Origin: Chrysophaeum taylorii
Lineage: Eukaryota; Sar; Pelagophyceae; Pelagomonadales; Pelagomonadaceae
Reading direction: 5' to 3'
NCBI GenBank assembly: GCA_029834535.1
Contig: JAQMWT010000010.1
Span: 62,001 to 126,000 of the forward strand
Length of the DNA: 64,000 nucleotides
Under the pieces are notes generated by a model. The model saw only the letters and a program-made list of their open reading frames with translations. It was not told the origin of the DNA and made no database searches. The position numbers and the translations under genes were made by a program. Position 1 is the stretch's first letter, and every line of letters begins with the position of its first letter. Below, piece by piece: positions 21,592 through 30,255 of this stretch.

Positions 21592-22686
21592 CTAATTGGA
21601 GGGAGTGGCGGGCGTGGCGAAGACGTGGGCGTCGTAGGCGTCATCGAGGGAAATGAGAAAGTCCGGGAGGCCCGAGGGGGGGTGTTTGAGGAGGAGAGCG
21701 CCGAGGTCGAGGACGAGGAGGTCGATCGAGTTGCGGAGGGCGGGGTCGGATATTTCGGAGAGGTCTGGGACGGAGGCCGCGCCGAGGACGCGGCGCATGA
21801 GCTCGCAGGCGCAGAGGATGACAGCCTCCGGGAGGACTTGGAGGTCGCCGTAGGCGGTCCAGAGAGCGGATATCGCGTCCTTAGCCTTGCGGCGGCGGAG
21901 CGCGGCGTCGTCGGGGGTCGCCCAGGCCGTCGAAGCACAGTAAGCGAAGACGTAGCCGGCCGTCGCGAAGGCGAGATCAAAGCCCCTGGGGCCAACGAAA
22001 GCGAACTCGGCGTCGATCGCTACGACGGTCTCGCCGTCGGTCATCAAAGAACCTGCGTGCAGGTCGCCGTGCGCGAGGCAGTCCCGCTTGTCGAAGATCG
22101 CCCGCGCTTTCTTCAAGGCCTCCAAAAAGCCGGGATCCTGCCGCAAGTGAGCGGCGCGGAGGCCGAGGGGAGGCTCGAGGGAACGATTCGTAGGATCGTC
22201 GACGAAGGGTTTCGCGAAGACGTAGTCCCTAATGATTCCGCGCATCGCCGCGTTGTTGTCGGGGAGCCAGTCGTAGGTCGTGTCCTGGGGGAGCCGGCTG
22301 ACGGCGGCGCCGATCTTAGCGGCGAGCCGCGCGTCGACGCGGCCTGCCGCGAGTTCGTCGCGGAGCAAGACGAACGATTTGAGGTCCTGCATGATGGCCA
22401 CGCACCTATCCTTATCGAAGTGCAGGACCTCGGGGGCGAACCCGACGCGATGGAACTCTCGGAGGGCCGCGACCTCCACAGCTATCCGTTGCGCCGTGAG
22501 TCCAAAGTCTTTACCGAGGCATTTAATGTACTCGGGGGCTTGCTTGACGAACACGGACCCCTTCTCTCCTTCGACGCGCCACGCGTAGTTCAGATTCCCC
22601 CCGACGATCTCCGTCGCGGTGAAGGGGGGGGCCTCCAACACCCCCAAAGACTCGACGTACTCGGATACGCTCTCGGTGGTCAGCAT
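21592..22686 (-). CDS. mtnK: 5-methylthioribose kinase (methionine salvage)
   Basis: 364 residues, close to plant and bacterial MTR kinases. It phosphorylates 5-methylthioribose to MTR-1-phosphate in the methionine salvage cycle, in the cytosol. G-G-N-L-N-Y-A-W-R-V (29-38) is the ATP-binding loop and V-K-Q-A-P-E-Y-I-K (47-55) carries the ATP-contacting Lys. H-G-D-L-H (206-210) is the catalytic loop of this kinase-like fold, and I-D-A-E-F-A-F (224-230) holds the metal-binding acidic residue in place of the kinase DFG. The start is ATG at 22684-22686. A SINE-like element now fills the 5' flank; without it this gene and the NCBP3-like gene would be about 40 bp apart. Animals lack this enzyme, which fits an algal or plant-like host. 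Confidence 0.93.
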   Translation of the reverse strand: MLTTESVSEYVESLGVLEAPPFTATEIVGGNLNYAWRVEGEKGSVFVKQAPEYIKCLGKDFGLTAQRIAVEVAALREFHRVGFAPEVLHFDKDRCVAIMQDLKSFVLLRDELAAGRVDARLAAKIGAAVSRLPQDTTYDWLPDNNAAMRGIIRDYVFAKPFVDDPTNRSLEPPLGLRAAHLRQDPGFLEALKKARAIFDKRDCLAHGDLHAGSLMTDGETVVAIDAEFAFVGPRGFDLAFATAGYVFAYCASTAWATPDDAALRRRKAKDAISALWTAYGDLQVLPEAVILCACELMRRVLGAASVPDLSEISDPALRNSIDLLVLDLGALLLKHPPSGLPDFLISLDDAYDAHVFATPATPSN

Positions 22687-22726
22687 CGTAGTGGTTTGCT
22701 ACTAGGGTTTCCGGTTAGACCGCTAC

Positions 22727-23087
22727 TAACTAAACTAACTTCAGACCTCTCCCGAGCATGATGGGAGCCAGGTGGGATTGAGAGGAGCCAGTCCGGAATC
22801 ACGGGCCTGTAGACGAGGAGCGCCGAAAGGTCGGTCGGCGGAGAGTGACCATCGAGCTTGTCGCCATGCGACGAGGAGAAGACCGCGATGTGACTGACAA
22901 CCAACTCGTCGATAACCTTCCGTCTTCGCCCCCCGGCCATACCCCGTCCCACTGCGAACGTTCCGGCTGCCAACCGGCCCGCCCGGGAGGCGAATAGGTG
23001 CCAACCTACGCCGGGAGGGCGGATGCCCTCGCAAGGCTCAGGATTCATGAGGCACCGTCCTCCATCGCAACCGCAGTCGGCGATCAG
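22727..23087. repeat. SINE-like dispersed element, copy 2, with 14-bp target duplication
   Basis: About 361 bp, flanked by identical GGTTAGACCGCTAC at 22713-22726 and 23088-23101. The duplication includes the stop codon and last two codons of the NCBP3-like gene on the minus strand. A 14-bp duplication and a TTAG-rich tail (on the minus strand) suit insertion by target-primed reverse transcription, as for SINEs. The minus strand stays open for over 100 codons in both copies, and two of the length differences between copies are 3 bp, but GC-rich DNA has few stops by chance. Confidence 0.82.
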
Positions 23088-23089
23088 GG

Positions 23090-23986
23090 TTAGACCGCTA
23101 CGTAGCGCCGTTTCTTCTTTGGCGGGGGGCGTTCGAGCAGGACATCCTCCTCGCGCGCGTAGCGGCACAAGAGCCGCGTTCCGTAGGCCCCCTTCTTGCC
23201 CCACTTGTCATCCCGCGCCTTGCGGACGGGGCTGCTCAGGAGTCGCCACGCGCTCAAATCCACTTGTTGTTGTTGTTGCAGCCCTAGGGACGCGGGGGCC
23301 GGGGGGATTTCAACCGTCAGGGCCGCCATCGCGCGCCCGGCCGTGTGTTGCTCGGCGAACCACACGTTGCACGCCTCATCTCCGAGCCACTCGACGTAGG
23401 TCGGGGAATATCGCCCAAAGTGGGCTAGCAGATCTGCAGACCGGAGCTTCTTGAACGAACCGCGGTCGACTGGCAGGACGCGCGCGTGCAGCCGCTCGGA
23501 CGTTTCCGCCGCCGCTGTCTCGCGGCCCTCGTCGACGCCGTAGAGCTGCGATGCCTCGAGCTGCAACGCGGCGAGCGTCGCACTAAACCGCGCCCACGCG
23601 ACGCCCCCCTCGGCGCCCGCCACCCCGAAACGTGCGAGCCGCTTCGCCCGCTTCTCCGCCTCTTCTTCGTCCCTCTTCGCCGCGGCGAGCTTCTCGGGCT
23701 CCCACCGCGAAAGGCGAGCTTCGCGCTTCGACAACTCCTCTGGACTCGTCACGTCGAACCCCGTCACCACACCCCGGCCCACCCTCGACAACGACTTCTT
23801 GTACAGCGACCACGGCACTTTTTTTTGCGGTTTCTCCTCCTCTTGTGACGGCGACCCATCCTCTCCTGGTGATGGCTCCGCCCTCTCAAGCTCCGCGTCG
23901 ATGTCAAAGTCCTCGACGTTGTCGTCGTCGGCTACTCCTACATCTTCCCCAGCTCCGGCCAAGAGCTCTTCTACGTCCTCCTCCAT
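23090..23986 (-). CDS. NCBP3-like nuclear cap-binding protein
   Basis: 298 residues. Residues 165-223 match the RNA-binding domain of NCBP3 (C17orf85 family): L-H-A-R-V-L-P-V-D, A-D-L-L-A-H-F-G-R-Y-S-P-T-Y-V-E-W-L and A-C-N-V-W-F, close to the F-E-Y-F-x-x-Y-P-P-x-x-I-E-W pattern of the family. A later L-L-C-R-Y-A-R-E-E-D also fits. The N-terminus is acidic (1-55); a K/R/E-rich stretch with K-R-A-K-R-L-A-R-F-G follows (about 105-121); the C-terminus is a basic patch (P-P-P-K-K-K-R-R) suited to nuclear import. In animals NCBP3 joins NCBP1 in an alternative cap-binding complex that aids mRNA export. A Q5 run is at 235-239. The stop codon lies in the target duplication of the SINE-like element. 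Confidence 0.72.
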   Translation of the reverse strand: MEEDVEELLAGAGEDVGVADDDNVEDFDIDAELERAEPSPGEDGSPSQEEEKPQKKVPWSLYKKSLSRVGRGVVTGFDVTSPEELSKREARLSRWEPEKLAAAKRDEEEAEKRAKRLARFGVAGAEGGVAWARFSATLAALQLEASQLYGVDEGRETAAAETSERLHARVLPVDRGSFKKLRSADLLAHFGRYSPTYVEWLGDEACNVWFAEQHTAGRAMAALTVEIPPAPASLGLQQQQQVDLSAWRLLSSPVRKARDDKWGKKGAYGTRLLCRYAREEDVLLERPPPKKKRRYVAV

Positions 23987-24817
23987 CTCCTACAACAGAT
24001 GTTTGTCTGTTTGTTTCCATATGGATGGATGTCCGTTGGGAAACGTTTGTCTGTGTCTATTGAGGGTTTGGGCTCAGGTAGGCGAGCCAAACACATTGAT
24101 CCTCGGCGACGACCTCGCAGACTACTATTTCCACGACCCGCGGCGGCTCTTTCAGCGCGCCATTCTCACGCCCCGTCGAAACGATGCTGTCGATGCTGAC
24201 AACGCGCGCATGACCGCGGCTTTTTTTTCCCGGAGACGAGGCGTCGGAGTTCTTTTCGGCCGACTAGGTTGGGTCGGAAGACGACGCCTCGCTTCTCTTC
24301 TGATGACAAGGAGAAATCCTCCAGGTGCGTGCCGTCAGGTACAGAGTCTTTTGCTTAATTAGCAGAAGCTCTGTTCCTCGTTGTCAGTGTGAAACCTTCC
24401 ATGGTATCTATCTAATGTCCCTGAGGAGTTAGGAGCCTAATAATAAATAAACCCCTGCCTTGTAGCATGTGACAAGCAGAATGGTCTGTACACGCCGAAG
24501 ACCGCACGCGGTCTCTACCATGTACCCGAAGAGAGAATAAAATCTCTCCACAGGCTGCGCAGCACGAAACTGTGTGAGGTTTAACATTTGGGCGCAGGTA
24601 GGAGCCTGCACTTGGAGAACACGACCGGGCGACAGCGAGTGTTTGCGAGGGACCGGGTCGAAGTGAGCGCGCACGAACCTTTGTGGGGTTGGACATTTGG
24701 GACCAGGTGAACTTATTAGTGGCCTGCACTTGTCCGATTATTCTATGGACGACCTCTCTTTTAGGAGTATGACCTTAGCAGTATGGCCTTTCCGACGGAC
24801 GCTTATTACCTACCTAC
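23987..24817. other. intergenic region with transposon debris
   Basis: Holds TTTGTCTG repeats (23999-24055), a helicase fragment (24075-24300), and a pair of related words ACATTTGGG...CAGGT...GCCTGCACTTG (24584-24612 and 24693-24732). No further gene is supported. Confidence 0.6.
24075..24300 (+). mobile_element. Helitron/PIF1-type helicase fragment, copy 2
   Basis: Encodes D-D-L-A-D-Y-Y-F-H-D-P-R-R-L-F-Q-R-A-I-L in the plus strand and is about 90% identical to 6355-6590 on the opposite strand. Homology begins at a shared CAGGTAGGC...ATTGATCCTC and stops abruptly at about 24292 (GACGCCTCGCT). It is only a short internal piece of the helicase. Confidence 0.75.
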
Positions 24818-25423
24818 CTACCTCTTGGCGCCCAAGGCCTCGGGCATGCGCTCGATGGTGTACTTGCGGGCCGAAATGTACATGATCGGGACGCCCGGGA
24901 TTTTGCGGATACGTCTCTTGAGCTCCTTGTCGCAGGTGGCCACGACGAAGCAGCGGTGGACGCGGACGTGGTCGACGATGTCGTCGTCGGCGTAGTTCTT
25001 CGGATTGTAGGAGGGCATTCGGAGGAAGCGGGGGTCTTTGGCGAGGCGGAGCGCGACCCGGTACTTCGGGCCGAGTTTCTCGAGCTCGGCCATCACCGAG
25101 TCGAGGACGACTGGAATACACTTGGCCAGCAAGCAGTCCATCATACCCTTGATGATGTCGATCTTGTTTTTGATCGAAAAATTTATGAAATTAGTGTCGA
25201 CGATCACGTGGAAGGGTGGGCCGAGGGCCGCGTTGTGCGCGAAGAAGAGCGATGCCGGAGTTTGCTCGACGTTCTCGGCCTCCTTCTTCTTCTTCTTTAG
25301 CTTTTCCTCTTTTCTGGCGGCGACTAGCTGGTTTTTCTTGAGCCGCGGGTCGGAGGGGGAAATGATCTTCTTGACGGTCGCGTGCTTGACGCGGGCGGCG
25401 CGCGCCTTCTTCGCCTTGCCCAT
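24818..25423 (-). CDS. FCF1: FCF1/Utp24 PIN-domain rRNA-processing nuclease
   Basis: 201 residues, the usual length of the family. It is a nucleolar endonuclease of the small-subunit processome, needed for cleavage of pre-rRNA near the 18S 5' end. Residues 1-50 are the basic N-terminal tail (K-A-K-K-A-R-A-A-R, then K-L-K-K-K-K-K). The PIN domain begins at F-H-V-I-V-D-T-N-F (71-79), with catalytic Asp76; acidic residues at 108, 113 and 146-148 (Y-A-D-D-D-I-V) complete the metal site. R-R-I-R-K-I-P-G-V-P-I-M-Y-I (170-183) is diagnostic. The family usually has A-D-D-C and A-T-N-D where this protein has A-D-D-D and A-T-C-D. It lies head to head with the catalase-peroxidase gene, 164 bp apart. Confidence 0.95.
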   Translation of the reverse strand: MGKAKKARAARVKHATVKKIISPSDPRLKKNQLVAARKEEKLKKKKKEAENVEQTPASLFFAHNAALGPPFHVIVDTNFINFSIKNKIDIIKGMMDCLLAKCIPVVLDSVMAELEKLGPKYRVALRLAKDPRFLRMPSYNPKNYADDDIVDHVRVHRCFVVATCDKELKRRIRKIPGVPIMYISARKYTIERMPEALGAKR

Positions 25424-25587
25424 CGTCGACCCGAGCTCTCGATATTATTGTTGGATTTTACAACGGACCATAAAACATCCATAGTACGGTTGGATTTTGC
25501 AACGGACCACAAAACATCTCTAGCGTTGTTGTTGTTGTTGTTGTTTGTTGTTGATTGGCTGGTGCTGCAAAGTGAGTCAGTCAGCAA
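25424..25587. promoter_or_regulatory. bidirectional promoter region, FCF1 / catalase-peroxidase
   Basis: 164 bp separate two divergent ATGs. It contains two copies of ATTTTACAACGGACCATAAAAC-like sequence (about 25453 and 25493) and a GTT repeat at 25527-25553. The duplicated ACGGACCA(C/T)AAAACAT word is a candidate shared element; no TATA box is obvious. Confidence 0.4.
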
Positions 25588-27621
25588 ATGTGGAGCCTCT
25601 TGCTGGTGGCGTGGGCCGCAGACGCCGGACGGTGTCCTTTTTCGGGACAGGTGCGCAGTGATGACTACTACTCGTACTCGGGGGACAACAGCGAGTACAT
25701 CGCGAGCCTCGCCAACGTGTCGTGGGCGGCGCTGAAGGACGAGATCAAAACGTTTCTCAAAACGTCCCAAGACGTGTGGCCCGCCGACTACGGGAATTAC
25801 GGGCCCCTTTTTGTTCGGCTCGCGTGGCACAACGCCGGAAGCTACCGGACGAGCGACGGGCGCGGCGGGGTCGACGGCGCGCGGCAGCGATTTGATCCGG
25901 AACGTTCGTGGGACGACAACACGAACCTCGACAAGGCGAGGTCCCTACTGTACGACGTGAAGCGCAGGTGGCCCGAGGTGTCGTGGGGCGACCTGATCGT
26001 GCTGACGGGGAACACGGCCGTCGAGAGCATGGGGGGGCCGGCGTTAGGGTTTTGCGCGGGGCGCGTCGACGATCCTAACGGCGACGACTCGGCGTTGTTA
26101 GGCCCGACCGAGGAGCAAGAGGTGTACGCGCCGTGCCCGACCAACGGGAATTGTACGGTGCCGCTGGGGTCGACGACGATCGGCCTGATTTACCTGAACC
26201 CCCAGGGACCCATGGGCGAGCCGGACGCGGTCAGTTCGGCGGGCGAAGTGAGGGACGCGTTTGGGCGGATGGCGATGAACGACTCGGAAACTGTTGCGCT
26301 GATTGGCGGGGGGCACGCCTTTGGGAAGACCCACGGCGCGTGTCCCGCGGGGGCCGGCCCGAACCCCTCGGAGCAGCCCTCGGACCCCTGGCCGGGGTTG
26401 TGCGGAACGGGCAAGGGCGTCGACGCGTACACGTCGGGAATCGAAGGCCCGTGGACGTCGCGCCCGACGAGGTGGGATAACCAGTACTTCCAGCTGCTGC
26501 GGGACCTCGAGTGGACGGCCTACAAGGGGCCCGGGGATGCGTGGCAGTGGGAGGGGGGCGGCCCCCCGGCGCCCTCCCCCGACGGCAACGGCACCGAGCC
26601 GACGATGATGATGACGAGCGACGTGTCGCTCACCGCGGATGCCGCGTACGTAAAGCTCGTCGAGGAATTCGCCGCGGACATGGGGGCCTTCGAGACGGCA
26701 TTTACGGCAGCCTGGTACAAGCTGATGACCCGGGATATGGGTCCCATTACGCGGTGCGCCAAGACCGACATGCTCCCCCCCCCGCAAGCGTTTCAATACC
26801 CGCTGCCGCCGTCGACGGACGCTATCTCGAATTGGACTGCCGTCCGCGTTGCTATCGAGGACGCGCTAAACAAGACGACGCTTCCCGTGGTGGCGCGCCT
26901 GGCCTGGTCCTCGGCCTCGACTTACCGCCGTACTGATTACTTGGGTGGTGCGAACGGCGCTCGCGTCCGGTTTCCTCCGGCCAAGAATTGGCAGGCGAAT
27001 TTTGGCCTCGACGTCGCGTTTCGAGCCCTCCAACCCGTCAAGGACGCCTTTGGAGACGATCTCACCTGGGCCGACTTGATCGTCTTCGCGGGCGGAGTGG
27101 CTCTGTCGATGTCTTCCAACGGTACCTTCGAGGTGCCACCCTTCTGCCCGGGCCGTTCGGACGCGACCGACGGCTCTGGCACCGAATACCTCGTCCCGCA
27201 GCTCGTGGGCGATGCGAACGAGACTGCCCTCGAGCTCAAGGAGATCGCCGACCGCACGGGCCTCACCAACAGGGACTACGTCGCCTTGCTCGGCGCCCGC
27301 CATTCCCTCGGCTTTGCGGTGCCTCCCTTCCGCGGCCAATGGACCCGGGACCCCTACGCGCTCGACAACGCCTACTTTAATACTCTTCTCGACACCGCCT
27401 GGATCCGCACCGTCCTGGATACGGGGGCCACCCAGTACGTTAGCCCCGACGGAACGCTCGCGATGCAGACCACCGACCTCAACGTCAAGTTCGACGCCGA
27501 GCTCCTCGCGATTGCCCAGGACTTCGCCGCCGACAACGCCGAGTTCCTCGCCGACCTCGCCTCCGCCTGGACCAAGCTCATGAACGCGGACCGCTTCGAC
27601 AGACCGCATTGCCGACTCTAG
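25588..27621 (+). CDS. katG: secreted catalase-peroxidase (KatG)
   Basis: 677 residues, haem-containing bifunctional catalase-peroxidase with the normal two-domain layout. The distal haem triad Arg77, Trp80, His81 sits in F-V-R-L-A-W-H-N-A-G. Tyr202 (I-Y-L-N-P-Q-G) and Met228 (R-M-A-M-N-D) supply, with Trp80, the Met-Tyr-Trp adduct needed for catalase activity. Proximal His243 is in G-G-G-H-A-F-G-K-T-H-G. The C-terminal half (from about 415) is the haem-less copy (V-V-A-R-L-A-W-S-S-A-S-T-Y-R). Residues 1-13 look like a short signal peptide, and several extra Cys plus N-x-S/T sites suggest export through the secretory pathway. Eukaryotic KatG genes are thought to derive from bacteria; no introns are seen. 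ATG at 25588 is the first in-frame ATG. Confidence 0.93.
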   Translation: MWSLLLVAWAADAGRCPFSGQVRSDDYYSYSGDNSEYIASLANVSWAALKDEIKTFLKTSQDVWPADYGNYGPLFVRLAWHNAGSYRTSDGRGGVDGARQRFDPERSWDDNTNLDKARSLLYDVKRRWPEVSWGDLIVLTGNTAVESMGGPALGFCAGRVDDPNGDDSALLGPTEEQEVYAPCPTNGNCTVPLGSTTIGLIYLNPQGPMGEPDAVSSAGEVRDAFGRMAMNDSETVALIGGGHAFGKTHGACPAGAGPNPSEQPSDPWPGLCGTGKGVDAYTSGIEGPWTSRPTRWDNQYFQLLRDLEWTAYKGPGDAWQWEGGGPPAPSPDGNGTEPTMMMTSDVSLTADAAYVKLVEEFAADMGAFETAFTAAWYKLMTRDMGPITRCAKTDMLPPPQAFQYPLPPSTDAISNWTAVRVAIEDALNKTTLPVVARLAWSSASTYRRTDYLGGANGARVRFPPAKNWQANFGLDVAFRALQPVKDAFGDDLTWADLIVFAGGVALSMSSNGTFEVPPFCPGRSDATDGSGTEYLVPQLVGDANETALELKEIADRTGLTNRDYVALLGARHSLGFAVPPFRGQWTRDPYALDNAYFNTLLDTAWIRTVLDTGATQYVSPDGTLAMQTTDLNVKFDAELLAIAQDFAADNAEFLADLASAWTKLMNADRFDRPHCRL

Positions 27622-29085
27622 TGCGTGGGCCCGCCTGTTTGCTTCTTGCTTTCCAACATCTCATGAACTCCTGCCTGCATATGCGTGCTAGAAAAAAAAC
27701 CGCCGCCGCTGCCGCCGCCGACGCCGATCCGCCATTAATAATAAGTTCACTCGAAATTTATCGTTGATGGTTTTGTGTTGTGCCGGTCTTCTTTTCTTCC
27801 CACAACAACAACAACAACGTAAAGCCGACCGTAGATGCAATCATCGACCGAGACCGACAGCATTCGCTGTGTGTCTGCCTGTCGCGCGCTTCGAGTGCGT
27901 GCCGGCGATGGGTGCCAAGTCGCGAATTAATAACTAGACGTGGAATTGCCCTAACCAATCAGAGTACTATCCCGCCATTTATGAAAGGGCACCGACGACT
28001 GAAAGTACTCATCGCCGATCATCAAAAGAAGAGCAAAAATATCGCAACCAACCAAATTTTTTGCTCAGTCAGGAGGAGGATGTGAATTCCTCCGCGCTGC
28101 GTCGCCACCAAAGTCGTCATCAGAACGCAGCAAGAGCCGGCATCAAAGCTGTGAATGGCACCGGTCGCCATGTGTTCAAGAACAAGGTCCAAGACTGCAA
28201 CGACCCGAGGAGATTCCCAATCTGTCGCAGTGCAGTGCTTATTGTAACGCCCGCGCGAGAAACATAACGTAACGCGCGGTGGAACGACGATGCACCTCGA
28301 TCGATCTATCTTCTGTGATTCGAAAAGCCTATAATTGCCGTGTATATACGCTGGTTGGGGTTTAACAACGCAACGTGAGAGCACTCAATACTCCCCGCTC
28401 AGCACAGCAGCTGTCTTCGACCTTAAAGCGCCCTAGTAGCGCGCGACGCCACTCGTGGTCAAGAGCGCGAAGGGCGCCGACGTGACGACGAGCTTCGTAT
28501 TATTACGGATGAGGCGTGCTGCAACATAAGGGACTGATGCAACGATGGTTTCGAGAGCACGCAGGCCTCGCTTGCACCCTAAAGTTTTTGGTGTTTCACT
28601 GATAATTGTGCATCCGTTTGAGATGTTTTTTTTTTTCCTTCTTGGCTGGCTGCCTGTGCTACCTGTCCACCCACCACCTGGCGTAGAAAGATGTTCGGCA
28701 ATGATTTTTGATTTGCCGCATCAAGACTCTGCTGCCGATAATTCGGATTCTGAGAGAAGATCGCTCTCTCGTCGCCGCCTTGAAAGGCAAACGTAGACCC
28801 AAGGACGAGGAGAGCTCGGAAGAGAAGACTAGCCCGACGATGGTGACGAGGACACCCACAACAAGGCCTCCCGGCCTCCATGCGGCGGATGTTCAGGAAA
28901 TAATAATCTTGGACTACGAGGCGAGGCGTCATCTGGAATAATATATGAGTGGAGGTTGGTACCTCGGGATGATTACGATGACGACAATCATAATGACATC
29001 ATCATGAGGAGGAGGAGGAGGAGGAGAATAATAAGTCGGAGATAATTAGGCGTGCGCTTGGTGCAGTCGGATGATATCGGTCGGC
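27622..29085. other. intergenic region without recognised gene
   Basis: Contains an A-run followed by GCCGCC repeats (27691-27725), CAACAA runs at about 27802, a T10 run at 28627 and a GGA repeat at 29005-29022. A 28545-28796 open frame has no recognisable domain. It lies between the 3' ends of two convergent genes. Confidence 0.6.
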
Positions 29086-29145
29086 TCAGAAGGTCGGGCG
29101 GGGGTGATGCGCGCCGTAGTATGGTTGCTGGGGCCAAACGCCGTT

Positions 29146-29180
<35 letters not shown>

Positions 29181-29566
29181 AGGGGACCTGCTGTTGGTGG
29201 TGGTGCTGAGGCATGATTCCTCCATGCATGGGCGGCATGGGCTGCATGGGCTGGGGCATCATCATCGACTGCTGGGCATACTGCTGGTACATCAAGTTTG
29301 GGTTGTAGCCGTTGTTGAACTGCGGCTGGGGAAGGCGCGAGGGACTGAGAGTCGGCGTGACCGAGGGGTGGATGCCGCCGTAGGCGGCGGGGCTCGCGTA
29401 CATGGCGAGGATTGCGTCAGAGCTCATCTTGGGGAGGTTCGGCTGCGGGCCGAAATTCGGTGTTGTTGTTGTTGTTGTTGTTGTTGTTGCTGTCGTCGTC
29501 TCGAAGGGGGCACGGTTTGGCGGCGCGGCGAACTGCGGCACCGCCGCCGGCGCTGCCGCCTTTGGT

Positions 29567-29597
<31 letters not shown>

Positions 29598-30213
29598 GTT
29601 CTTCGACGACCGAAAAGTCGAGGAGGTCGGGCTCCGCGACGGGCTCCGCGGCGGGCTCCTTTGGTGGGGCGACGGGCTTGGGCGGGGCGACGGGCTTTGG
29701 CGGGGCGACTTGGGGCTTGGGGGGGGCGACGACGGGCTTGGACGATGATAGCTTCTGGACCTCGGCCTTGCGCATGGGGGGTTCCCCGGCGGGCACCCCG
29801 CCGCGGCGCGGGTCCTGCTCGGGCTTGCCGCGCGGCACGAATTTACAATGTTCGTACTTGTCTCGTATCCACCTCGTTAGGGCCTGAACCGTGGCGTGCT
29901 CGTCGGGGACGGCGTAGGCGCGGGGAACGTCGTGCTCAAAGTAGGCCTTGGCGTGCTTGTTTCCCCAGCGCGCCATGCGTTGGACCTGCTCGGGCTTCCA
30001 TTCGTCGAGGTTAACGCTCCGCACGAAACTCAAGTGCGTCCCGAGGTTACGGTGGATTCCGCTGCATTTGATGCAGACGAAGACGCCGATCGAAGCCGAA
30101 GCCCACCGAGGGCCCTTGGCGCCGCAGTCGGCGCACACCTGGTTCTCGGGTAGCTTGATGAGCTCGAGCAACGCGGCCTTTGGGTCCTTGTGCGACTTGC
30201 CAAACTTGCTCAT
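29086..30213 (-). CDS. ArfGAP zinc-finger protein (SMAP/AGD type)
   Basis: 375 residues. The N-terminal ArfGAP domain (about 12-130) stimulates GTP hydrolysis by Arf GTPases in vesicle coat cycling. The zinc finger is Cys27, Cys30, Cys47, Cys50 (C-A-D-C ... C-I-K-C) with the arginine finger Arg55 in G-I-H-R-N-L-G-T-H. W-K-P-E-Q-V and F-V-R-S-V-N-L-D also fit. The rest is disordered: P-K-P-V-A-P-P-K repeats (about 150-185), a polyQ run, a polyT run and near the end a polyN run of about 13. These are encoded by long GTT/TTG trinucleotide tracts, likely length-variable. The start ATG at 30211-30213 is 42 bp from the divergent CD36-like gene. The single N-terminal ArfGAP domain without PH or ankyrin domains is closest to the SMAP group. 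Confidence 0.9.
29141..29180 (+). repeat. (GTT)n tract in the ArfGAP coding region
   Basis: About 12 GTT units encode polyasparagine on the minus strand. Similar tracts at 29461-29490 (polythreonine frame) and 29571-29595 (polyglutamine frame) lie in the same gene. Confidence 0.9.
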
Positions 30214-30255
30214 CGCCTCTCCTCCTCAACGGATCATATCAAAAAGTAGACGACG
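30214..30255. promoter_or_regulatory. very short bidirectional intergenic spacer
   Basis: Only 42 bp separate the ATGs of the ArfGAP and CD36-like genes, so both 5' UTRs and the core promoter must be tiny or overlap the coding regions. Confidence 0.5.

Noticed and set aside
25588-27621. bacterial contamination around the catalase-peroxidase
   Set aside because: The gene is flanked by clearly eukaryotic genes (FCF1, ArfGAP), shares their base composition and carries a secretory signal.
28545-28941. short gene between the catalase-peroxidase and ArfGAP genes
   Set aside because: Frames on both strands are of similar length with no domain, start context or repeat of composition seen in the host genes.
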